From Leptodontidium sp. MPI-SDFR-AT-0119 (lineage: Eukaryota; Ascomycota; Leotiomycetes; Helotiales; Leptodontidiaceae), in assembly GCA_020726505.1 (NCBI GenBank), contig JAHLEZ010000001.1, positions 1,364,001 to 1,428,000 on the forward strand: a stretch of DNA of 64,000 nucleotides, in the 5' to 3' direction. Made by a program: the position numbers and the translations under genes. Each line of letters begins with the position of its first letter. Position 1 is the first letter of the stretch. Under the pieces are notes generated by a model, which did no database searches, had not been told where the DNA came from, and worked only from the letters and a program-made list of their open reading frames with translations. This document shows positions 11,475 to 22,512 of this stretch, one piece after another.

Positions 11475-13107
11475 TCATCTCTTCACAGCCCTCAGCCTAC
11501 ACATAAGCGGCTGCTTCTCCCAAAGCACAATGTAATTCTTCTGCTTATCCGACCACCCATTACTCTCCTCACAAAGTTCCAAATCAAAATGCCATAGCAA
11601 ACTCGCAAGAATAATCCTCATCTCGTGATACGTCAGGTTCTCGCCCAGACAATTCCTTGGTCCCATGCTCCAAGGCTGAAAGGAAGACTTCCTATCTGAT
11701 TCGAATTCTTTATTACCTAGCATCCAGCGTTCAGGGATGAATTCGTTGGGTCGTTTGAAGTTTTTGGGGTTGCGGAATGTAGGGTAATTGGCTGCGCTGA
11801 CGGTTGTGTTGGGAGGCACTACGTGGCCGTCGATTGTGACGCTTGAGAGCCCTGTTGTACGCGAGAGGCCGTTGGCGACCGGGGGATACATGCATAAACC
11901 TTCTTCGAGGCAGGCGAAGAGATATCGGAGAGATGGGAGTTTTTCGATCGTGATCTCTTCTTTGGTTTTGAATTCGGAGCGAATTTCGTGGACGAGTTGG
12001 ACATTTTGGCGGGGTTTTGGAGTAGGTAATTAGTATGCTAGGGCCGGAGAGGAGGGTTGCGGTTGTTTCGGTGCCTGCAGACATGAAGACGCGGCAGTTG
12101 CCGTACATTTCTGATTTGGAGAGGCTTCTGCCTTCTTCGTTCGACATGGTCAGGCCCTAGATGTCAGGTCGTGGATTGGGGTTGGCTAATCGCTTTTCGA
12201 CCCGATTTTTGCTGAAGTCCTTGTGTATCTCGCGCTGCTTCATCACCTTCTCTGGCATGAAGGGGATGAAGCGAATGAATCGGAGGAGCACGCCGAGTCT
12301 TTTCGGATAATATCGAAGAGGGGTACTAAGCACAAGGGGTCAGCATGGCGTTAACATGAGAGAGATTTGAGTACACACAGGACCGCTCCAAACTTGATGG
12401 AAGCAAACATAACAAGCACCCATGGGTGATAGGCGGAATTTTCAACCTGATCCAGCGATTTGCCAAAAGTGAGATCGCTCATGATATCAAAAGCGGTAAA
12501 GTTGAACAGGTCGACGACGTTTGCGGTCGCGACACCGTTGTTCTCCTTGATATCTCGATGGACGTTGGCGCATAGCAAGTCCGCATATTCACGGAAGATG
12601 GGCTCTTGCAGCTTGAGTGCGCGATAGCTGAAGGCGTGAGAAAATATTCTGCGCTGACGTGCGTGTCCCTCGAAATATGCGTTTAGGATGGTTGCAGCCT
12701 CTGCAAGTAGCGTCAGCACCGTCAACAGACTGAAGGAAAACTTAGACGGGACACTCACCGTTACCCAAAGGCCTGTAAGTTGTAGGATCTTTTAGCAGAT
12801 TCGCTTTGTGGCCATAGATGTCCTTGCTAGCATCGCCACGGAAGACAAGCTCACAGGGAGACACGCGAATAACGTCACCACCATAGTGGTCAAACTGCTT
12901 CATCACCCATTGGAGATGAGTTCCTTTCACACCGGTCCAGCAGCGTGGAAAGTAGCTGGAAGCAGCTATCTTGGGGCCGGGAAACTTTGCGAGGGGATGA
13001 AAGAAGGCATTGTATATCCAGATGGAAAGCTGGAAAGCTATCGAGCCGGCCAACACCAGACCAGCAAGGCCCAGGAAACCTTGTGGGAGGATTGATGACT
13101 GTGCCAT
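11475..13107 (-). pseudogene. Cytochrome P450 (CYP65-like), inactivated
   Basis: A remnant of a membrane-bound P450 monooxygenase. Exon pieces run 13107-12759, 12700-12379 and from 12325 onward, with good splice sites. The N-terminal anchor, the FHPLAKFPGPK hinge, HARQRRIFSHAFS (C-helix) and AGTETTAT (I-helix, oxygen binding) are all recognisable. The haem motif FQPWSMGPRNCLG near 11660-11710 is intact. The damage is threefold: an in-frame TAG at 12157-12159, where relatives have Trp; several frame shifts between about 11990 and 12040, just after the I-helix; and a Cys codon at 11892-11894 in place of the invariant Arg of the ExxR motif. The frame cannot be read through by any plausible intron. 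The gene lies 5' to 5' across nearly 1 kb from no intact neighbour. Confidence 0.85.
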
Positions 13108-14053
13108 AATTGCATGAGATTGCTATTCGTCGAGTTGGAACCAGAAGAGCGCGAGGTTAGCATGGATAAGGGCTTGTTTCGTTCGCCGTAATCCCGAAGT
13201 GATTTCGCTTATGGTCCATGTGTAATCTGAGTCTGATCAGCTTGTAAGCACGTTGTCACATTTGAGGCATGATAATAGTCGTGATCATTATTGTTTTATC
13301 AGACTCTCGTCGATTGTGCCATCCCCATGATAGGAGTTGGCAGAACTGCACGTCTTTCTACCGTTGCATCTCTGCGTTCTCGTAATACTCTACTGCCTCA
13401 CTCTTGTCTATAGACTTTGGGGACGACTCTGCTTCTTCTGTGTATTTGGATATCTTAACGAGTAGCAGTGACTCCTAATTCATTCCAATAGCCTACGTAA
13501 CATCTAAAATCGCTAGCCATAGAGCCCGTTGCACGTCGAGACTCGCGATCTTATTTTGTTAGTGCCTCCTAATCCGATTTGCAGCAACGTATAGCGTTTA
13601 TCCGGCACGAAGAATTAAGCTTAAGGGTGATTAGCATTAGATGTCTTGGTGCTTACCCCAAATTCTGTAATGGACTAAGCGGTCCCTGATTTTGCCAAAC
13701 AAGTACGACTTGCTTATAGACACCAGTGAATGAATAATCACAACCATCCTCAATATTCTTGAATTAATCTTTAAGGATCTTTGTATGATTACAAGTTCTA
13801 ATGTAGACGTCCTGGCTGTTTCCTCAGCGGGTTAACTACGAGCCATGCCAGACGACAACTATAACATAGACTGCTGTCAACGGCGAAGAGAAATTTTGCG
13901 ATGCCTCCGTTCAGGGCTACTTCAGTGAGACCATCTAAGACTTTATGGTAGAATAAATCAATAACGCGCGCGAGACACTCTGGCGCAACACACTTTTCTG
14001 TATACAAATTCGATCCCAGTGAATGTCTGCCGCCTTATCCACTGGATTATCTA
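13108..14053. other. Intergenic, 0.95 kb
   Basis: No supported gene. It should contain the former P450 promoter (nearest 13108) and the 3' flank of the MFS pseudogene. Composition is AT-rich from about 13250 to 13800. Confidence 0.5.
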
Positions 14054-16212
14054 TCAAGCTTCTGGGGCGGCGTCTCTTCGCGTCTCTCCCTTCGCCTTTA
14101 CGATGTACCAGCCCATACCCCAAACAAAATACAAAAACATCCCAAGGAGCGAGCAGCTGCCAGATAGGCGATGCGTCTCAAACCCATATCATATGCTCGA
14201 GTCACAGCAACAATATCGCTCGGCTGAACAACATCCCTGAAGCCCATCGCGCCAGCATTGAGGACCTTCTCGACGTCAACTGTTGGTGCGACCCGCGCGA
14301 GACCTTCTCGAAGACTGGAAGTGAAGATGTTCTGCGCAACCGAGAGCGACAAGGTCCCACCAAAAGTCTGATAGAAGCTAATCAAGGACATCCCAGCGGG
14401 ATTTGTTCAAGGGGGAGTATGTTCTGCACGGCGACCATTGGCTAAAGTCACCCGGTCAGCATGATCTGAGATCCGATAGGCACACGAGAATTGATGTGGC
14501 TTACCATTATTGCACCGCAACCTCTGCCGATTCCTGCAATGATTTGGTAGCCCACCCACTGGGGTGCGCTCGAACGCTGGTTGAGTGTGGACATCAAACC
14601 CGATCCTAGCGAGACTAAGATAGCGCTGGTGACGCTCCATGGCAAGTAGTAGCCCCATTTCCCCACTGTTTACAGTCGTAAGCAATGAAATCTGAACAGC
14701 CCTCTATCTCTGTACAGACTTACCCAAAGCACTCGACACTCCAGCGACGATCATCTGACTTCCGATGCCTGGCGAGTTGTACAGCCCACTCCATACAGGA
14801 GCGGCTCCCTTGCTGGCTTGGAAATAGATGGGCACAAAAAAAAGAGTAGACCTGCGCACAGCCCTGGAACAGCAGGACCACCACGCAAGATGACCAAACA
14901 ACCCTCTTACGCAACATTGAGTATGGAAACATGGCGTTCTCTTTGGCCAGATACTCCCACACTCCAAAGACGGTGAAAGTGGTTGCTGCTCCTAGGAAGA
15001 GAACAAGAGCCGCAGAGCGCTCAGCTCCCTGTAAACCCAAGAGAAACATGATGGAGAAAGCCGTGAACAGCAAGGAGTCAACGGGATCCAGGCCGAGAAC
15101 GATTGACAAGAAAGTAGCCTTGGCTTTGATCGCTCGTGTACCGAAGACTGCTGGAATCTTGATTGCTCCTAAGAAAGCAACGACGATGGCACCAAGTGGG
15201 ACATTGATCAAGAAGCCTGTACATCGTCAATCACGAATAGCCATCCACAGCTGTTGTAGTGAGCAGACTTACACCACCGCCAGCTCGCGTATGAAGTCAA
15301 AAGTCCACCGAGAATGGGTCCACCGACCATACCAACCTGGCCAACTACAATTCATGTTAACAATTTGAATGATTTAGGAATTCGGGGGGGGTTTTTTTTT
15401 TTAAAAAAAAAAGAAAAAAAGAAAAGCGGTAGAGGTACCCATCATGATGATACCATCAGCGCCATCTCGGACATCAGCGATACTCATAAGCCACCAAGTC
15501 ACGTATTTGTTCTCACCAGGTCGTTTCTCCATAGGCACCGCAGCAGCCACAATTGTATATGCGCCATTCACGATACCCGCCGCTCCCAACCCTGAGACTG
15601 CGCGCCCGGCGATGAAGGTGTGACTCGTAGGTGCAAAGCCGCATATACAGGAGCCGGCCTCAAAAAGAGCGAAGAAGGCTAGGAATATGTACTGTTTTTG
15701 CGTATGTTGTGTTAGTAACACGAAAAACACGGTGACTCACCCGCCCCCCTCATGTTGAAATGTCGCTTGCCTTGATATTCAAACGGGAGTAGAGCTTGCC
15801 CGTTAACGGCTGAAGAGTAGAGTTGGCTAGGAGGTACGAACTGCCGTACCAGCCCACGTCTGCCAGGGTGTGGAATTCCGTGGTGATTTGTGGGATGGCC
15901 TAGATCCTGTCAGAAGAAGATAGCATCATTCATGAGGGGATCATTCTATGAACTCTCTGGACGTACAGTAGCAATGATGGACATATCTAGTAAGACCAGA
16001 GACGTGCCTAGCGTGATGGCGGTTACCAACAGCCAAAGCTTGACTCCTGCCATGTGTTCATGGACGGTGGCAGCCTTTGCATTGACATCCTGGTGAGTAG
16101 AGAAGCCGCTTGCAGTTGAGGATGTATCATTCTCTTCTGATTGACGCAGCAAAGGGCTGGTTTCGCGAGGAGTCTCGGTACGGCGTGCTGCCATACTGCG
16201 TGGGTGAGACAT
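14054..16212 (-). pseudogene. MFS drug/toxin exporter (14-TM, AflT/TRI12-like), frameshifted
   Basis: A remnant of a plasma-membrane major facilitator efflux pump of the DHA2 type, often found in metabolite clusters for self-protection. Exons, on the minus strand, are 16212-15967, 15899-15771, 15691-15517, 15465-15439, 15344-15273 and from 15216 onward. Recognisable motifs include VLLDMSIIAT (TM1), AIPQITTEFHTLADVGWYGS, GRAVSGLGAAG (motif A region), [21 protein letters not shown] (motif C, read across an intron) and LPWSVTSAILVSLGSGLMST. The second intron is of GC-AG type. Three frame breaks follow: an A8 run at 14836-14843 (one base too many), a missing base near 14396, and another near 14151. 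The C-terminal end is still readable to a stop at 14054. Sequencing error at one homopolymer is possible, but not at all three sites. Confidence 0.83.
15345..15438 (-). repeat. Intron with consecutive homopolymers
   Basis: The 94-base intron of the MFS pseudogene contains, on the + strand at about 15384-15427, eight G, eleven T and ten A in direct succession, followed by A-rich sequence. Such a block is slippage-prone and may also be an assembly weak point. The splice signals on both sides are normal. Confidence 0.7.
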
Positions 16213-16661
16213 GGCGAAAGAGCGATAGTTGGGTTAGATGGTGTCTGTTGAAGCGAAGCAAACTATCCAGCAAATATCCAGAACGACATGCACGTTGGTG
16301 AGATTGGCAGCTTCGTGCCAGAACGAGGTACACGCAATATCGGGGTTGCGTATGATGCGAAATAAGCATAATCCTGGCCACAGTTGATTACTCCCCTGCC
16401 CAAGGGATCATCTTTACTGCATGTGGTAGGTAATAAGCGTGGGCTGAACGCCTCAGAAGCGGAACCCAGCGTCAATAAGGAAGAATTGACCACCGAAAAC
16501 CGTTAAACGTGAGGAATAAGTCACTTGAGTGTCAATAAGCTGTCAGTGTAGGTTATATTGCACGTAAATACTGAACTTCTGGTTTGAATAATTTTGTCGC
16601 AGGGCAAGAAGGCTCAGCAACAACCCCATCCAAAACACCGAGCGTATTATTCAGATAAACC
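16213..16661. promoter_or_regulatory. Divergent promoter between MFS and acyltransferase remnants
   Basis: The 449 bases lie between two genes starting away from each other, the usual arrangement for a shared cluster promoter. I looked by eye for the ToxE target ATCTCNCGNA and found no clear match here. Confidence 0.4.
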
Positions 16662-17975
16662 ATGGTTTCTCCAACCAGATCAATTGCGGTTCCAGCTCCG
16701 CCTTTCGACCTGGAGTTGTCGTATTTCGACAGAATCCTTCCACCAACCCACTCGAAACGTATTCTGTGCTTCTCTTTGCCTCAAGGCGTAGATAAAGAGC
16801 GCATCATCGATCAATTGCACATTGCCCTCCACTACACCGTCCAACGTGTACCTTTTCTCGCAGGCTACATCGTGCCATTCTCGGAGGAGGAAGGCAACAG
16901 ACCTTGGCTACGTAATGTATCTTCACAAGGATCAGCATATCTGGACATCAAAGACCTCACCAACTCCATGAGCTTCGAGGCCTTGGCGACCGCGAACTTC
17001 GACCAAGAATTGTTTGATGCCGATCAACTTTGCTCTCTCCCTCAGGTAGCGTATATCCAAGAAGAGCCGGTCGAGGTTTGCCGCGTTCAAGTCAATTTAT
17101 CGATGGTGGCCTACTACTCGTGATTCAAAAAATCATGTAGCCATCGACAGATGAGGCGTGACCGAAGTCGTCAAGATCTTCTCTGAAAACTTTCGGATGC
17201 TCAAGCTGGAAAGATCGAGCACCCTCTACTTACGAACGAAAAATATACGTGTCCGATCGAAGAAGTTTGGTCTCAAGAGCTGGCAAGCTGGGCGATCTGG
17301 CTAGCTACTCGGCCTTAACGCAGTCTGGATATGCGCATGCGAACTTGGAGGCAAGGGATTCGCTTGCCGTACCTTTCGCATCCCCACAGACTGGATTTCG
17401 ACCGGCGACGCTATTGCAGCGCTCTTGTGGCGAAGTATCATTGTAGCATGCTACCAGGCTGGAGAGCTACAGACGCTAGGTGCGGTGCAATTCGGGCAGC
17501 CCTACGACTGCCGCAAACTGATGCAACTGCCGGAGCCGTACTTTGGGAATTCCACCTATTTCCTTCGTACTGACGTGCCATTTGCCGACATGGCCAATGG
17601 GCAGGACGGAATCTGCCTCGCCGCGCGCGCGATCCGCAGCGACGTGAACGCTGTCACGGCCGACAAGTTCAGGGACATGGTTGGCTTGATCGAGCGGACT
17701 CAAAAGCAGACGCACACTTGACTGAGCTTCTGGGAAGATCTGTCGACGTCGGCGATCATGTACACCAGCCATTTCGCATTTGACATGCATGCCATGGACT
17801 TTGGAGAGCTTGGTCGAATTCAAGCTTTCTGCCAACCACCAAGAGGTTCGATGATTGGCCAGACCATCGTCATGCCCAAGCTGCGCGATGGGTCCTGCGA
17901 GTTTCTCTTGACCGAGACGCCCCAAGTGTTTGCGAGCCTCGGGGAGGACGACATATGGTCGCGATATGTTGACAA
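16662..17975 (+). pseudogene. BAHD-like acyltransferase (PF02458 type), broken
   Basis: A remnant of an acyl-CoA-dependent O-acyltransferase of the trichothecene acetyltransferase / fumigaclavine acetyltransferase kind. The start MVSPTRSIAVPAPPFDLELS and the following 130 residues read openly. The frame is then lost near 17110. The catalytic HxxxD motif survives only in a different frame (HVAID, 17134-17148), and stop codons and further shifts follow. Code resumes as TGDAIAALLWRSIIVACYQ and continues to an in-frame TGA at 17719-17721. Beyond that comes a last stretch with the DFGxG-type motif at 17798-17815. The deduced stop could derive from an Arg CGA codon. The 3' boundary is approximate because the next remnant follows directly. 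Confidence 0.8.
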
Positions 17976-18060
17976 AAGCCCATCTCAGCCCGCAAAGTCA
18001 TGTTGGCTCGCAGGGGCTGTGGCTCGGAGGAATAATAGTCCGGCTGAGGTAGTAGGAGTG

Positions 18061-18099
18061 GGAAGTGGAAGTGGGAGTGGAAGTGCTACTTCCACTTCC
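18061..18099. repeat. GGAAGTGG hairpin-forming repeat
   Basis: GGAAGTGGAAGT at 18061-18072 is the exact reverse complement of 18088-18099. Nested inside, AGTGGAAGT at 18076-18084 pairs with 18088-18096 across a three-base loop. The unit GGAAGTGG is also partly tandem. It sits exactly where acyltransferase sequence gives way to enoyl-CoA hydratase sequence. Confidence 0.85.
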
Positions 18100-18641
18100 A
18101 GTGGACGAGAAGCGGGACCTTGTTTCTATTTCTATCCATCCACCCATTGCCAAGGATGACTGGCATGTCCCGAGCAGCGATCTTTCAGCCACTGCCCATT
18201 CCGCGGACGATGCCAATCCTCCGCCGCCGGCGCTAATCAACATCTTCAATGTCCAAGCGCCACACGTGGGCTGCCTGAGGATCCTCGAGCTGAACCGACC
18301 AAGGGCGAAGAATGCCATTTCACATCGGCTACTCGACGAGCTAGCCCGCGCAATCGAAGACGTCTGAAGCACACCTGCCTCCGAGCAAGTGCGCGCCCTG
18401 ATCATCACAAGCTCGTCCGACACGGCCTTCTGTGCCAACCATCGCGTGCGTCGCCGGCGTTGCGCTCGGAGGCGGGCTCGAACTGGCGCTGTGCTGTCAC
18501 ATGCGAGTCTTCGCGAGCAATGCTGCTGCAAGTGAAGAGGCGGAGAATTTAGCGTACGAGGTGGTGTTGCGGAGCAGCGATAGATTGGTTGCTCTGGAGC
18601 AAATCGGGACGGGCCGGCCGTTAACATTTGCGGGCCGTTGA
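18100..18641 (+). pseudogene. Enoyl-CoA hydratase/isomerase, internally deleted
   Basis: A remnant of a crotonase-fold hydratase, similar in type to those in host-selective metabolite clusters (AKT3/AFT3-like). An N-terminal part reads CLRILELNRPRAKNAIS and LLDELARAIEDV, followed by a TGA at 18365-18367, then VRALIITSSSDTAFC. At about 18432 the frame jumps directly to PTIACVAGVALGGGLELALCC, so the segment between, which should hold the first oxyanion-loop region, is missing. After FASNAA a second deletion removes the middle of the protein, and the natural C-terminus follows (SEEAEN...TFAGR, stop at 18639-18641). The catalytic core cannot form. The 5' end is uncertain. Confidence 0.78.
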
Positions 18642-19578
18642 TGGACTTCCCCGGTGTCGTGCAGGACTAGTGGAGTACTCTGTTTCGGCATCGAACTGTT
18701 ATCTCTTATTGCTTGCACAGATGGAGCGCCGGAAAATTAGAACCCTACCACGCGGCTGAGTGGCACGAATATGCGTAATTGCATTAGCGTGCACCCCATG
18801 CTTCGGCACTGAGTTCTTAATTGACCGAGAGTCCGTCCAGAATAAGCTCTACTATGTAAAGCTAAAGGTTCACCGAATCGTATCCCATTGGGCAGCGATC
18901 TAACGATAACGCATTTGATGTGAGAATACTTGCAGAACGGCGAATATACTGTAGCTGCAGATAAGCAATGAACTCAGGCTATACTCTCTACAGGCCTTAA
19001 TGAACGTTAAATGGTTGGACCAATTGAACACCAAGACCTGGTATCATCACCGGGTGATTGGTTAGTCCACGCTCAAAGTCCCACTGGAACTGGTGACATT
19101 TAACGTTTACTACGGAGTATTACGGCCTGAAGGTAGTATCCCGTGGAGATACGGGGAAATGTTGACCTATATAGTAGTCCAATCAATCGTGGATCATTGT
19201 GGACTAAAGTGAGGGGTCGATTTGGTAGTTTAAAACATCCACTCAAGTTGCTGCCAAAATTACGACGGAACTGCTAACACATGGCGAGAAGTTGCGGCAC
19301 AGCACTTGAACGCTGTGTACATAAGGCGGGACAGGTCCTCGAGGCAATGTTAAGAAGTTCCCGTGGTCCCGCAGGGGCAACGAAGGCCTGTTTGTTTGTT
19401 TTACCTTTACGAGCTGTCCAAAGAAAGTAAACACACACCGGTGTTTGTCTTCACCCGTTTCTTGGATACGCTTGGTCTGTCTCGAGTTTGACCACTTTTG
19501 GTTAGCTGGAGCGTTTGCAACGCCAACACGCGACTTTTAGTACTCATGCAATACACTTTCTTGATATACAGCTGGACC
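18642..19578. other. Intergenic, 0.94 kb
   Basis: No gene was seen. It contains the promoter of the bANK regulator. Part (about 18900-19200) is AT-rich, without identifiable repeats. Confidence 0.5.
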
Positions 19579-20542
19579 ATGACCACGAAGGGTACAAATG
19601 AGCGCACCGTGTCAGAGCGGCGGAGAGAACAGAACCGTCGTGCCCAGCGGAAGTTTCGAGGTGATTATTTTATTTCTCGTCAATTGCACTCACTGTTCGG
19701 AGTCTAAGTTGCTATGACATCGAAACAGTACCTCAGACTGACAACGCCCTTTTTTTTTTAAAGAGCGCCACGGAAACCGAGCTTATGACTGCTGTCCTCC
19801 CACGCCTGTATCATCTGGCTCAACGGCAGGAGCAGAGTTTTCAAACCGCAATTCTCGCGCCGGTTCCATCTCAGGCTCGATTACGCCTACAGACCTCACC
19901 ACCAAGCCTAGTCAGGGCATGACGTTCTCGCCAACCAGTGACCCGCTAAGCGACCTCATGGACTTCAGTGACAATGACTGTCTGACATCTGCCGAAGTCA
20001 ACGCAAACATTTTCGCGTTCATTTCGACACCGCCGCACGAACCCACGCAAGACATATTCCAGCAATTTGGAAACTTACCCGAGGAAATGCCGCCGGAAAG
20101 GAAGAGCACTCCAGCAGACGTGCCACACATTCCGATCCATATGGCCGTTCGACAGAGTTCCGCCAAGATTGTGGATTTACTTCTGAAGCACGGTGTAGAC
20201 TTCAACGATCCAGACGACGCGGGTCTCTCACCTCTAATGCACGCCTGCATTCGTGGTGACCTCGAGATCGTCAACACGCTGCTCGATGCCGGCGCAGACA
20301 TCTCATGCTCAGACGCGAGTGAACAATCCCCGTTGCACTGGGCGGTACTCCACCGACGCGAGGCTCTGCTTAAAAGTCTGTTGAAGCACTGTCGAGGAGA
20401 TGGTCGTGTTGTGAATGCATTCAATCAGGACGGAAAGACACCCTTGCACATTTCTATTCAAACGGGATTCGATGCGGCTGTTGAGGCATTACTACACGCG
20501 GGCGCGAATGCACGTTGCCCGGTGCGAGGACCGCAGTCATGA
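19579..20542 (+). CDS. bANK transcription factor (basic region plus ankyrin repeats, ToxE-like)
   Basis: A likely pathway-specific DNA-binding regulator. Exons 19579-19660 and 19764-20542 (GTGATT donor, CTGAC branch, poly-T then AAAG acceptor) give about 286 residues. Residues 11-28 hold the bZIP-type basic region (SERRREQNRRAQRKFR), but no leucine zipper follows. From about residue 146 to the end there are four ankyrin repeats, with typical pieces such as PIHMAVRQ, GLSPLMHACIRGDLEIVNTL, SPLHWAVLHRRE and KTPLHISIQTGFDAAVEAL. This architecture is that of ToxE, the HC-toxin regulator, and Apf2 of the apicidin cluster. The frame is fully open, in contrast to every neighbour on both sides. Family membership is clear; control of this cluster is inferred from position. 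Confidence 0.85.
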
Positions 20543-21195
20543 TGGATTTTGACCTTTGATATTCCGAGAGGAGGCAGTGCTCTAGAAGGAAAGGACACTC
20601 GACCCCAGATCTCATTGATTCGCGTGTCGAAGCTAGGGATAGGTATTGTACTATGCAGTACCTATCAGATGTGTCGTGAAAATATTTCCCAAGCCATTTG
20701 GACTCTAGAATCATTGCATTACGGGACCGTTAGAATGGTGTGTCGTATGGTGGTGATGTGGTGGAGTATCACAGGAGGAGCTGATCCCCCCGACCCGCTG
20801 TACAGTAGATGCTCTAGGTAGACCGGTGCAATTGCCTACAAGACGCACGTGAAATGGAAATGAAATTGTCCAGGCAAACGGAAAAACAACCGGCAGATAG
20901 ATAGCCCGTTGGTGGCGCCATGGAAAGGCTGCAGTACTAAGTGCCAGGTGCCGTCCGGCTGTACCTCCGGTACGCTTGATCTCGCCCAGGTACCCGGATT
21001 ACCTATGATATTACTTCGTATTGTAGGTAAGCACCTCACCTGTCTTGAGCGTAAGCGTAAGATTGTAAGCCATAAACACACTACGCTACTCCAACGTCTC
21101 GTGGCAGCGTCAACAGCAAGCATTGGCAGAGGCTACTACTTTGCCTTTCACTTACTCCATCCACTCTGCTAACGAATCCGTATCGTTGCCCAACA
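20543..21195. other. Intergenic, 0.65 kb
   Basis: Spacer between the regulator and the reductase remnant; no gene seen. Repetitive TAAGCGTAAG at 21050-21062 is too short to interpret. Confidence 0.5.
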
Positions 21196-22064
21196 ATGTC
21201 GGAACGAAACGTGCTCATCACAGGCTGCTCAGACGGCGGCCTAGGAGCTGCCCTTGCGCTCGCCTTCCATAATGCCGGCTTCACGTCTACGCGACAGCTC
21301 GAAGCAAAGCCAAGATGATCGAGCTCTCGAAGCTGGGCATCGAGACCATCGAAATGGATGTCACCTCGGAAGCTTCGATTGCTGAGGTGGCCGCTAAAGT
21401 GCCGAGCTTGGACATACTAGTCAACAACTCAGGGGCGATGATCACAATGCCTGCCATGGACACCTCGATCGAGCAAGCGAAAAAGATGTTCGACGTGAAC
21501 CTCTGGGGAATGGTAGCAGTGTCGCAAGCATTCGTGTCACACCTCCTCAAAACCAAGGGCATCATTGTGAATCAGACGTCGGTCGCCGCGACCATGGCAC
21601 TGCCTTGGCAAGCTGCTTACGACGCATCCAAAGCTGCCGCAGCTATGTACTCGGACGTCATGCGTCTTGAGCTGGAATGTGTCGGGATCAGAGTGGTCGA
21701 CTTAAGGACGGGCATCGTGGGTCCTACCAACATGATCAACAACAACTACACCAAGGTCGAGCGAAATCCAGACAACAAATCTGTCCTGCCGGAAATTTTT
21801 ATATTTCAGCCGGCTAAGGAGACAATGGAAGGAATTCTGCGCCTCGATAAACATACAGCAAGTGGGATGGACCCAGCAGAGTGGGCAAAAGCAGTGGTTG
21901 GAGACTTGTCGACGTCAAAGCCGCCTCCTTTCATTTGGCGAGGAGCTTATGCTATAGTGGCATGGTTGGAACAGATTCTGCCGTTTGGGACATTTCACGG
22001 CACAGTGAAGAAGGGAACACAATTGGACGTTGTTGAGATCGCCATGAAGAAGGCGTATCAGTGA
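21196..22064 (+). pseudogene. Short-chain dehydrogenase (Ayr1-like), one frameshift
   Basis: NAD(P)H-dependent reductase related to 1-acyl-dihydroxyacetone-phosphate reductase. The start MSERNVLITGCSDGGLGAAL contains the TGxxxGxG cofactor loop. At about 21281-21283 one base is missing and the frame runs into a stop at 21316-21318. From 21315 the correct frame is open to the natural stop and carries DVTSEAS, NNSG, the catalytic YxxxK (YDASK, near 21620) and the usual C-terminal membrane-associated region. The rest of the gene is so well preserved that the break is either recent or a sequence error. This is the mildest lesion in the cluster. Confidence 0.8.
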
Positions 22065-22512
22065 AGGCCAAGGACATGGCAAGCACTCAATAAAGTCAGA
22101 GTCAACCTATCGTGTATAGTCCGCTCTTGTACAAAAATTCAAACATCTAGTCAAAGAATTTATAGCCCGATTTTCACTTTGACGTTCTGCCTGCTGGTGC
22201 ACGACGAAGTTCAGGATACACTACTGAGTTTTTGAGACGCTGACCTCATAGCAATTGATCGCCGTCGCTGGCTCTAACATTAGACCGCAGCTTACGATAC
22301 AACTTACGATAAGTCACAGTAATCGTTTTAGCGTCATCTCACCTGCTTCGGACCTGCAGTTTACCACGTATTCGGTGCAATTGATGCGTGGTAGTTGCAT
22401 GCCTGTTGCTTACTGACCTATGGCAGTGCGCTCGATCTGGGTATAAGAATAAGTATTCGATAAATCTTTAATTTGAGCATTATAGGACTATGCTGCTCCT
22501 GAACACCGTATA
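22065..22512. other. Intergenic, 0.45 kb
   Basis: AT-rich spacer. GTATAAGAATAAG near 22441 is TATA-like and about 70 bases upstream of the FAD-oxidase remnant. No gene seen. Confidence 0.4.

Noticed and set aside
12183..12229. A possible short intron that would remove the TAG in the first P450
   Set aside because: It would need a poor GTCGAA donor and would delete residues conserved in the family; the stop is more likely genuine, and other breaks follow anyway.
17998..18627. A 209-codon minus-strand frame
   Set aside because: It covers the hairpin repeat and the hydratase remnant on the opposite strand; Arg/Ser-rich shadow without support.
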